NCBI RefSeq assembly: GCF_946479715.1
Contig: NZ_CAMLHF010000035.1
Coordinates: forward strand, 1-33,205
Reading direction: 5' to 3'
From: an uncultured Pedobacter sp.
GTDB taxonomy: Bacteria > Bacteroidota > Bacteroidia > Sphingobacteriales > Sphingobacteriaceae
DNA length: 33,205 bases
The notes below the pieces were generated by a model. The model was given only the letters and a program-made list of their open reading frames with translations. It did no database searches and was not told the DNA's origin. A program made the position numbers and the translations under genes. Shown here one piece after another: positions 1-6,763 of the stretch (the stretch's first letter is position 1; the number at the start of each line of letters is the position of its first letter).

Positions 1-329
1 TGGCCACAGGTACGGCCTCTTTCGCCTGTTATTCGTCCAATGGGCAAACCTGATTCTGTAACAGCTCTTTCTATCAATGTTTCTTCCAGCGCCATTATTT
101 CTTCAGCAATTGCTTCTAAAAACTCAGCACGCTTAATTGTTGAAGTATTTTTATAGCTAACAAAAGCATCTTGTGCTAATGATAATGCCCGTTCAAGTTC
201 TTCTTCTGTTGCGTAAGTAAACTTTTCTGATATTAAAACATTCCCAGTGGGATTGAAAGCCTGAAAGCTATCGGCTCCATGGCCACTACGAATATTTCCA
301 ATAAAATTCTCACCTGTTATAGACACCAT
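1..329 (-). CDS. Aldehyde dehydrogenase, N-terminal part (probable alpha-ketoglutarate semialdehyde dehydrogenase)
   Basis: This is the first 109 codons of a gene that runs off the left edge. The translation begins MVSITGENFIGNIRSG and continues with an AFNPTGNVL segment, then a helical stretch ending in TESGLPIGRITGERGRT. This is the N-terminal pattern of NAD(P)-dependent aldehyde dehydrogenases, and the TESGLP..R..GERGRT part is typical of the 2,5-dioxovalerate (alpha-ketoglutarate semialdehyde) dehydrogenase subgroup. The catalytic Cys and Glu lie outside the window. The gene begins 25 bases after the stop of the 2-keto-3-deoxy-arabinonate dehydratase-like gene, on the same strand. That neighbour would produce alpha-ketoglutarate semialdehyde, so this enzyme would oxidise it to alpha-ketoglutarate for the TCA cycle. 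The ALDH family call is firm; the substrate is inferred from context and subgroup resemblance. I chose the ATG at 329 because it gives the usual N-terminal length. Confidence 0.8.
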   Translation of the reverse strand, partial: MVSITGENFIGNIRSGHGADSFQAFNPTGNVLISEKFTYATEEELERALSLAQDAFVSYKNTSTIKRAEFLEAIAEEIMALEETLIERAVTESGLPIGRITGERGRTCG

Positions 330-354
330 ACTTAGTAAAATTTAAAGCTATCTT

Positions 355-1206
355 TTATACACGAATAGCTATGTGGTTTGTTAATGTTCCAATATTATCA
401 ATACTTATGCTAACCTCGTCCTTTTCATTCAAAGTAAAGTCATTAGGAGGTACAATACAAGTTCCGGTCATTAAAAAACATCCGTTTTTAAAGTCGCACT
501 CAGCATACAAATAGATTACTAACTCATTCAGAGAACGTTTCATTCTGCTAATAGAAACCGAATCACGAAAAACCTCCTTACTGTTTCGTTTGATAACCAT
601 CTCTATCATTGTTTTATCTGATATCGGCTTTTCAGGTATATATAAACACGGCCCCAGAGCAGCACTCCTTTCATAGATCTTTGCCTGCGGTAGGTACAAT
701 GTATTTTCTCCTTCAATGCTTCTGGAACTCATGTCATTTCCTATAGTATAAGCCTGTATGTTTCCAGAAGAATTGATAAACAAAGTTAATTCAGGTTCTG
801 GCACGTTCCAGGTCGAATCTTTTCTAATGTTTACGTGTTGTTTATGCCCGGCTACACGATGAGGTAATGACTTAAAGAATAATTCAGGGCGATCTGCATC
901 ATAAACTTTGTCGTACATGCTTGCTCCACCGGAATCTTTAGATTCCTCTTTCCTGGCATCGCGACTGCGCAGATAGGTTACTCCCGCTGCCCACACTTCC
1001 TGTTGTCCAATTGGTGCCTCAACATCGTTTTCTAATATTCCTAACGCTTTATTTTCCTGCAAGGATTCAGGGTGCTCAGTCAATACATGAACTAAATATT
1101 GGTAGAGGTTGTCATTGTTAATCAATGTATCCCAATCAGCATTAAGTAAATAATATCCTGCATCACTATGCAAAATAGCGCCTTGTTTAGTTTTATATAA
1201 TTTCAT
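355..1206 (-). CDS. 2-keto-3-deoxy-D-arabinonate dehydratase-like protein (fumarylacetoacetate hydrolase fold)
   Basis: This 283-residue protein has the fumarylacetoacetate hydrolase (FAH) fold and closely resembles the archaeal D-arabinose-pathway dehydratase KdaD of Sulfolobus. That enzyme converts 2-keto-3-deoxy-D-arabinonate to alpha-ketoglutarate semialdehyde. Shared segments include YDKVYDADRPELFFK (98-112), VPEPEL (135-140), ENTLYLPQAKIY (167-178) and a C-terminal TGTCIVPP. The expected divalent-metal ligands are visible as E137, E139 and D158, with K176 as the conserved lysine. FAH-fold proteins also include diketo-acid hydrolases of the L-fucose and L-rhamnose pathways. Those would need a sugar-acid dehydrogenase partner, which I do not see, while the next gene is an aldehyde dehydrogenase as the pentose route requires. 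The protein has no signal peptide and should be cytosolic. The upstream gene ends 34 bases away. Confidence 0.82.
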   Translation of the reverse strand: MKLYKTKQGAILHSDAGYYLLNADWDTLINNDNLYQYLVHVLTEHPESLQENKALGILENDVEAPIGQQEVWAAGVTYLRSRDARKEESKDSGGASMYDKVYDADRPELFFKSLPHRVAGHKQHVNIRKDSTWNVPEPELTLFINSSGNIQAYTIGNDMSSRSIEGENTLYLPQAKIYERSAALGPCLYIPEKPISDKTMIEMVIKRNSKEVFRDSVSISRMKRSLNELVIYLYAECDFKNGCFLMTGTCIVPPNDFTLNEKDEVSISIDNIGTLTNHIAIRV

Positions 1207-1240
1207 AATTTATTTATCCGTTTTAATTTGAAATTGTCTG

Positions 1241-2899
1241 TTATAAGGAGATCCCTCTTTTCCAGGGAATAAAATCGTTGTGACCTAATGCTTCAGCTTT
1301 AGCTTTAACCGCCCCGCTTGCGATCTCTATGATGTAATCGAGGATTCGTTCTCCTACCTGTTCAATGGTTTCTTCACCAGTTATTATTGTGCCCGCATCG
1401 ATATCAATAATGTCATTCATCTTTTTGTACAGAGTTGTATTGGTTGATATTTTTACCACAGGTGCAATAGGATTGCCCGTCGGGGTGCCCAGTCCCGTTG
1501 TGAAAAACACTAGTGTAGCTCCCGCTCCAACCTCTGCCGTTGTCGACTCTATATCGCTACCTGGCGTACATAGTAACGTTAATCCAGGTTTTGATACCTG
1601 CTGAGGGTAGTCGATAACATCAATAACCGGCGATGTACCTGCTTTTTTAGCTGCTCCTGCAGATTTAATGGCATCAGTAATTAAACCGTCGCGAATATTG
1701 CCTGCTGATGGATTGGAATCAAATCCTGAACCAACAGCTTTAGCTCTTTCATGATAAGCCGTCATTAAGGTCATGAACTTCCGGGCCACGGTCTCATCTA
1801 TACAACGATCGCTCAGTTCCTGCTCAACACCACAAAGCTCCGGAAATTCCGAAAGTATTACTGATGAGCCCAAAGCAACTAATAGATCTGAAGTATACCC
1901 CAAAGCCGGGTTAGCCGAAATTCCCGAAAAACCATCTGACCCTCCACATTCCAGTCCGATACAAAGTTTGCTTAAAGGAGCGGGTTTGCGCTTAAGTTCA
2001 TTGGCCTGCATCAAGCCTGCAAAAGTTTGTTTTATAGCCAATTTTATTAATTCAGACTCGGTTCCTACCTGTTGCTGCTCAAAACAATACAAAGGTTTGG
2101 AAAACTGAGGATCTCGCTTCGCAATTTCCTCTTTCAATAGTGGTATTTGCGCATTCTGACAACCAAGACTTAACACAGTAGCTCCTGCAACATTCGGATG
2201 CGTTATATATCCGGCAAGCAAGCCACAAAGGTTAATGGTATCGTCTTTTGTGCCACCACAGCCTAACGAATGTGTCAAGAATTTAACGCCGTCAACATTC
2301 GGAAACACCCTGTTTTCTACCTCTGCATCAGTACCTAAAGTTTCTATGTCTATACTCAATATATCCTCAACAGCTATACCGGCTCTGTGCATCTTAACCA
2401 ATTGCTGTACCTGATTGTAATAAGATGAGTCATTGTCATGATACCCCAATCCTTTCATAAAGGCATCCTGAATAACCTGTACATTCTTATTTTCACAAAA
2501 TACCAAAGGGATAATCAACCAGTAATTGGCCACACCAACCTTGCCGTTATCTCTATGATATCCCATAAAAGTTTTATCGCTCCATGAAGATACTTCCGGC
2601 ACTTCCCATCCGGTTTTTCTTTCCTTAAGCTTATAGTTATTAGCCGCATGACTAACATTGCCCGTAGTAATTACTTCGCCTTTTTTAATCGGTTTAGTTG
2701 CCTTGCCTACAAGCACCCCGTACATCAGAACATCATCTCCGGGCTGTAAGTCTATAGTTGCAAATTTATGCTTTGCCTGAACATCTGTAACCAGGTCATA
2801 AGTTCCTGCATCACTATTTATGGCATCACCTGCTTTTAAATCCGATAATGCTACCTCTATATTATCTGTACGATTTATTTTAAGTGTTTTTGACTTCAT
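1241..2899 (-). CDS. UxaA/GarD-family sugar-acid dehydratase (altronate dehydratase-like; D-arabinonate suspected)
   Basis: This 552-residue protein is a full-length member of the altronate/galactarate dehydratase family, with an N-terminal SAF domain (about residues 10-90, ending VLMYGVLVGKATKPIKKGE) joined to the catalytic UxaA domain. Family motifs include THSLGCGGTKDD, LSLGCQN and LECGGSDGFSGISANPALG. These enzymes are metal-dependent (iron or manganese) and remove water across C2-C3 of an aldonate to give a 2-keto-3-deoxy acid. Classic UxaA acts on D-altronate in uronate degradation, but no uronate isomerase or oxidoreductase is present here. D-arabinonate has the same C2-C4 configuration as D-altronate, and the next gene looks like a 2-keto-3-deoxy-arabinonate dehydratase, so D-arabinonate (or L-fuconate) is a reasonable substrate. 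The family is secure; the substrate is inference. It starts 11 bases after the DUF4091 gene. Confidence 0.82.
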   Translation of the reverse strand: MKSKTLKINRTDNIEVALSDLKAGDAINSDAGTYDLVTDVQAKHKFATIDLQPGDDVLMYGVLVGKATKPIKKGEVITTGNVSHAANNYKLKERKTGWEVPEVSSWSDKTFMGYHRDNGKVGVANYWLIIPLVFCENKNVQVIQDAFMKGLGYHDNDSSYYNQVQQLVKMHRAGIAVEDILSIDIETLGTDAEVENRVFPNVDGVKFLTHSLGCGGTKDDTINLCGLLAGYITHPNVAGATVLSLGCQNAQIPLLKEEIAKRDPQFSKPLYCFEQQQVGTESELIKLAIKQTFAGLMQANELKRKPAPLSKLCIGLECGGSDGFSGISANPALGYTSDLLVALGSSVILSEFPELCGVEQELSDRCIDETVARKFMTLMTAYHERAKAVGSGFDSNPSAGNIRDGLITDAIKSAGAAKKAGTSPVIDVIDYPQQVSKPGLTLLCTPGSDIESTTAEVGAGATLVFFTTGLGTPTGNPIAPVVKISTNTTLYKKMNDIIDIDAGTIITGEETIEQVGERILDYIIEIASGAVKAKAEALGHNDFIPWKRGISL

Positions 2900-2910
2900 T
2901 AATCAAGTGT

Positions 2911-4590
2911 TTATTTTTCTAGTATTCGTTTCAAGGTCTGATCTATCCATTCTTCTTTCTTGGGGAAATCAGCGTAAGTTTTTATTTCAGATAGCATGGG
3001 ATCGTCCTGCTTAATACCGGCCGACTGCAGAATGGCATAGTCCTGAAGAGATTCTGCAAATACTTCCCATCTTATAGAATCGTATGGGCCATCTGGTCCA
3101 GGATAAACTACAAAAGGATCTCCAACAGCAATTCCAGGATAAGCACTTCCAGACGCATTGGTAAAAGGATCAATAGGTTCTTCTTTTTCCACTACGTTCC
3201 AATAGTTGTACCCCCAGTGTAAAAAGCCCTGGGCTTTCAAATGATAGAATAAAAAACCTGACATTCTGATTTTAGCAAGAGGGGTATCATAGAACCTATT
3301 AAGCCACTGATCTCTGGGGCCTGTGCAGTAATAAACCCAATGAGGAATATTCTCTTTAAGGTAATCACCAGCCGAACTAATGATCGGAATGGGTATATCA
3401 GTTAATTTCTCTCTTCCGTATCTAACATCACTTAATGCATCCATCACTTTCATCCAGGGAGCCAGTTCCTGCAATATCTTTCTAGCCCTCTTATAATTTT
3501 GTATATGCTCCGATCCGGGCTCATCCGACAAATGGAAGTAGGAATCATCTAATACGTTTTCCTGTTTAAGGAAGCGATGAAACTCCGGTAAGTATTGTTT
3601 TAAAAAATTCAGGTAAACAGGAGATGTTGCAGAAAGATTCTCGTCCCAAAGCAGTTCGTAATTATCACCCTTTTTTGTGTAAACATGCATTGCATTTTCA
3701 ACACCCCAGTAAAGAAAAAGATGGCCCCATTCAAATTTTTTGTAGCCCAATTCCTTAGTCATATCAAGGAATCGTTTGATACGCGACCAGTCAAAACTAT
3801 ATTTACCAGGACTGGTTTCATTGATGATCAGCATCTGACACGGCTTTTTAAATACAGTTTTAAGTTCAAACAAATTTTGAATAAAGGCCACATCATTTCC
3901 ATGATCAATTAAATTCTTCATCTGTGCTTTAGTAAGCTGCCACCACTTCTCATCATACATTTCAGTTTTATACTGAGCCCAGGTAGCTTCACCTCGCCAC
4001 CAATGGGTTACATGAAAGTTCTTACGGGGCTGAACGATAAGCTTGCTAATGTTTAAATCAACCAGAAGTATTTTCTCCATATTTACCTTTCCCTCATTCC
4101 AGCTTACTTTTACTTTGCATTGGTGAATACCCGGTTCTATATTTTCCGGAATCCTTAGGGTAATCCAAAATGAACGGCTTGCATATGGATTAGCATCTAC
4201 GCGGGTAAGTGGATAAAGCGGATCTGGTAACATGCCCGGTAAGAAACCAATCCCATCCAGCTCTTCCTCCCGTACATCAGTATTAAAGTTTTGAAAGGGA
4301 ACCAGGCCTACATAACGGACTTCATGTTTAACTGCGCCAGCTTCCATATTACAGGCAATCTGTACCCTGTCTTTCATATTGCTATGAAAGCCAACCTGAA
4401 AGGATACTCTACTGTTTCTAGCTACGATTAAGGTAAGATGATCATTGACTTTACCTGGAGATTGAGGAAAGATTCGTTTCAGCGAGCTTTCCAGCCAAAC
4501 GTCCATATTTTTATCTTTACCTAAGGCATCCTTATGCAACAGCAGGCCAAATAAAATAAATACAAATGCTATTTTTTGAACTCTTTTCAT
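2911..4590 (-). CDS. Exported GH123-like / DUF4091 protein, probable glycoside hydrolase
   Basis: This 559-residue protein has a hydrophobic N-terminal segment (about residues 8-18, followed by DALGKD) that should act as an export signal. An N-terminal beta-sandwich-like part (to about 190) precedes a central barrel-like region. In that region a YFHLSDEP motif places D356-E357, matching the adjacent Asp-Glu position of GH123-type enzymes. The C-terminal part, with a GDPFVVYPGPDGPYDSIRWE segment, is the DUF4091 signature. It is unusually rich in tryptophan and tyrosine (HWWRGEATW, HWGYNYW), as expected of a carbohydrate-binding cleft. Characterised GH123 enzymes act on beta-N-acetylgalactosaminides, but this branch is distant and its specificity cannot be read here. 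Its place among sugar-acid genes in an arabinan-type operon suggests it trims or cuts the target glycan. No truncation is seen. Confidence 0.75.
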   Translation of the reverse strand: MKRVQKIAFVFILFGLLLHKDALGKDKNMDVWLESSLKRIFPQSPGKVNDHLTLIVARNSRVSFQVGFHSNMKDRVQIACNMEAGAVKHEVRYVGLVPFQNFNTDVREEELDGIGFLPGMLPDPLYPLTRVDANPYASRSFWITLRIPENIEPGIHQCKVKVSWNEGKVNMEKILLVDLNISKLIVQPRKNFHVTHWWRGEATWAQYKTEMYDEKWWQLTKAQMKNLIDHGNDVAFIQNLFELKTVFKKPCQMLIINETSPGKYSFDWSRIKRFLDMTKELGYKKFEWGHLFLYWGVENAMHVYTKKGDNYELLWDENLSATSPVYLNFLKQYLPEFHRFLKQENVLDDSYFHLSDEPGSEHIQNYKRARKILQELAPWMKVMDALSDVRYGREKLTDIPIPIISSAGDYLKENIPHWVYYCTGPRDQWLNRFYDTPLAKIRMSGFLFYHLKAQGFLHWGYNYWNVVEKEEPIDPFTNASGSAYPGIAVGDPFVVYPGPDGPYDSIRWEVFAESLQDYAILQSAGIKQDDPMLSEIKTYADFPKKEEWIDQTLKRILEK

Positions 4591-4605
4591 TTTTTCAAAT
4601 CCTTT

Positions 4606-4941
4606 CTAACAGCAACCCTTTGGGCCACAATAATCGTCTGATACCAGTGGAATTAATCCCTTTTCCAGTTCTTCTTCACTGGCATATCGAACCTTGTCTA
4701 CAATAACCCTAATATGGAATTCATCATCTAAGCCTTCAAATCCGGTTTCCTTTGATAAAAAAAACTGCTTTTCTTCTCCTTCGTTTAAACCTTTAAGTTC
4801 AGCTTCCAAAGAAGGAAGAATTGTCCCATGACCATGTAAATAATTGATTGGTAACCCATCCAAAATATCCTCAAGTATCTCTCCTTTACTATTTTCCATC
4901 TTATATCTAATGGATACAACAGTTTTATCCTCAATTTTCAT
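4606..4941 (-). CDS. Short SlyD-like FKBP-type peptidyl-prolyl isomerase with Cys tail
   Basis: This small protein (111 residues from the ATG at 4941; an ATG two codons upstream at 4947 is also possible) resembles SlyD, with the LHGHGTILPSLEAELKGLNEGE stretch of the FKBP domain and a VRYASEEELEKGL segment matching the SlyD C-terminal strand. It is much shorter than SlyD. The chain passes directly from the FKBP strand ending FFLSKETGF to the last strand, so the chaperone insert-in-flap domain seems to be absent. It ends DDYCGPKGCC, a short cysteine tail like a remnant of the SlyD metal-binding tail. The start overlaps the end of the aquaporin gene by 11 bases, which implies translational coupling. 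With the CobW-type GTPase two genes upstream it may form part of a metal-handling set. It should be cytosolic. The FKBP call is good; the metal role is inferred. Confidence 0.78.
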   Translation of the reverse strand: MKIEDKTVVSIRYKMENSKGEILEDILDGLPINYLHGHGTILPSLEAELKGLNEGEEKQFFLSKETGFEGLDDEFHIRVIVDKVRYASEEELEKGLIPLVSDDYCGPKGCC

Positions 4942-5644
4942 AAGCACTTATTCTTGATTTTTCAACTTCTGTATGCGTTTGTGGAATAAAGGTTTCAGCT
5001 AATAAAAATTTACAGACTACAACAGCTAGCACGGCACCAAAAACTGTAGCGCTTAGATACACCCATAGGTGTTCTGTATGACCAGAAATAATAGCCGGAG
5101 CTAATGATCTTGCCGGGTTCATTGATGCGCCACAAATTGGACCTGCAAACATCGCTTCCAAACCAACCACACCTCCAATTATTATTCCTGCAAGGCTAGC
5201 CTCTCTTTTACTTTTTCTTCCTACAGTAAGGATTACAAGCATTAAAAAAAATGTCAGAAAAAACTCAAGTATGAAAGATTGAAAAGCAGAACCTGCAGGC
5301 AGTGTTGATCCTAGTGTAGCATTAGCCGGAAATATGGCGTGCAGTGTGCAACTTGCTGCAATAGCTCCCGCTACCTGACTTAAAATAAAAGGCCCCAAAT
5401 CTCTACGTGGATGCTTTCCTGATATGGTAAGGGCGATGCTCACCGCAGGATTCATATGCGCACCTGAAATACTTCCAAATGCGTAAATCATACTCATTAC
5501 AATCAACCCAAAGGTGATTGCTATACCCATATGTGTTACTACTCCACCCGATTCCTGGTTAATGATAATTGCGCCTGTACCACAGAAAACCATTATAAAT
5601 GTGCTTATAAATTCAGCGGTATATTTTCTTACTGGACTCTGCAT
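4931..5644 (-). CDS. Aquaporin (MIP family channel)
   Basis: This 237-residue membrane protein has the two half-repeats of the major intrinsic protein family, with NPA boxes at residues 65-67 (GAHMNPAVS) and 176-178 (GASMNPARS). About six membrane helices can be traced, starting with EFISTFIMVFCGTGAI. A Ser, not an Asp, follows the second NPA-Arg, which resembles water-type aquaporins more than glycerol facilitators, though polyol passage cannot be ruled out from this alone. The gene begins 18 bases after the CobW-type GTPase and overlaps the FKBP gene downstream, so it is firmly inside the sugar operon. A water or small-solute channel is an unusual member of a polysaccharide utilisation operon. 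Possible roles are osmotic relief during sugar uptake or passage of a small polyol; both are speculation. Confidence 0.88.
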   Translation of the reverse strand: MQSPVRKYTAEFISTFIMVFCGTGAIIINQESGGVVTHMGIAITFGLIVMSMIYAFGSISGAHMNPAVSIALTISGKHPRRDLGPFILSQVAGAIAASCTLHAIFPANATLGSTLPAGSAFQSFILEFFLTFFLMLVILTVGRKSKREASLAGIIIGGVVGLEAMFAGPICGASMNPARSLAPAIISGHTEHLWVYLSATVFGAVLAVVVCKFLLAETFIPQTHTEVEKSRISAYEN

Positions 5645-5662
5645 TTTATTCTTCTGATAGAC

Positions 5663-6736
5663 CTAATCGATAATCCTGTGTGTTGGTTTCGGGTAGCCCG
5701 GTTTAAATGAGGAAATATCTTTCGTAATAAATTTATACCCTGAACTTGCTTCAATTTTGCTGATTGTATTAAACACCAACGCTTCAAGATGTTCTGGCTC
5801 TGTTTGCACTCTTGCATTAATCAGTATATCTGCCTTTGTCGAAACTGTTTTTCTTATCTCATTGATAGACGTTTGCACTCCCGACGTAAAGCTTATCTTC
5901 TTCTGTTGCACACCATCGTCAATAAAGAATTTTAAATGACCTATTGGTAATTTCTGTTCGTTTATTTCCCAATGAATTTCTTTTGCAAGCGTTACTCCTG
6001 CCTCAAACGCATTATTTTCATCAGCAAAGAGCTCCATTTCAATATCAAGCCAGGCAAGCTCTGCTTCTCCTGCTCCATAAATATCATAGTCGATTTCCAA
6101 AGAGCTTCTCGCACCTGATTTAAAATTTTCCAAAGTAATCAACCACTGGTTTATACTCTCTTTATCAAGCGAGTTTTGAAACAGAATTGTTTTTTCAGGA
6201 AACTTACTATTTACCAAACGATCCATCTTGTTTAACTCCTCGTCAGTTAAAGAATCGATCTTGTTGACAATAAGGATATCCGCCTCTTCAATTTGTTTCT
6301 TATAAATATAAGTTACACTATTAACAAATAACGGTGCAGACTGCAGCATTGTTGGCAACACGTTTGCATCCACAAATACAGAGATGACGGTTTCTATATC
6401 CTTTCGAAATTTTTGTAGTGGTTTTACCACTGTAGCAATCATATCTGTGCAGGAACCCACAGATTCGGCAAACACTATCTCTGCATAATGAGATTCTTTT
6501 AGCACCTCAATTAAACTGTCTACTTTATCATAATTACAACAAAAACAGCCACCTGTAACTTCCATAACTGGAACATTTGAATTGCGCATGAATCTGGTGT
6601 CCACCAACTGCACCCCCTGGTCATTTGTGATTACACCAACATTCACCTTTCCTTTCATTAATTGAGTGCATGCATTTTGAATAGCTGTTGTTTTACCACT
6701 ACCCAGAAAACCGCCGATCAGATATAACTTCATCAT
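5663..6736 (-). CDS. CobW-type G3E GTPase, putative metallochaperone
   Basis: This 357-residue protein has the motifs of the CobW/G3E GTPase family: a Walker A box GGFLGSGKTT at residues 8-17, the metal-binding GGCFCC motif at 62-67 (CxCC), an ESVGSCTD segment at 91-98, and the guanine-specificity box NKID at 158-161. The C-terminal half (about 210-357) is the variable CobW C-terminal region. Such proteins use GTP to deliver metal ions (zinc, cobalt or others) to client proteins in the cytosol. It lies 27 bases after the GH116 gene and 18 bases before the aquaporin on the same strand. Candidate clients in the operon are the GH116 enzyme (cysteine cluster, Tat export), the isomerase and the UxaA-type dehydratase. 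The family is certain; the metal and client are not. No zinc-box site was seen upstream. Confidence 0.85.
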   Translation of the reverse strand: MMKLYLIGGFLGSGKTTAIQNACTQLMKGKVNVGVITNDQGVQLVDTRFMRNSNVPVMEVTGGCFCCNYDKVDSLIEVLKESHYAEIVFAESVGSCTDMIATVVKPLQKFRKDIETVISVFVDANVLPTMLQSAPLFVNSVTYIYKKQIEEADILIVNKIDSLTDEELNKMDRLVNSKFPEKTILFQNSLDKESINQWLITLENFKSGARSSLEIDYDIYGAGEAELAWLDIEMELFADENNAFEAGVTLAKEIHWEINEQKLPIGHLKFFIDDGVQQKKISFTSGVQTSINEIRKTVSTKADILINARVQTEPEHLEALVFNTISKIEASSGYKFITKDISSFKPGYPKPTHRIID

Positions 6737-6763
6737 TTCTATTTTAATTTATACGCTTTATGA

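Noticed and set aside
1365..2108. Open frames on the plus strand opposite the UxaA-family gene
   Set aside because: They lie entirely antisense to a well-conserved gene, have no recognisable protein features and no spacing that suggests translation.
1241..2899. A hexuronate (pectin) degradation pathway because of the altronate dehydratase homologue
   Set aside because: No uronate isomerase, tagaturonate reductase, KDG kinase or pectinase accompanies it, and the next gene matches a pentonate-derived step.
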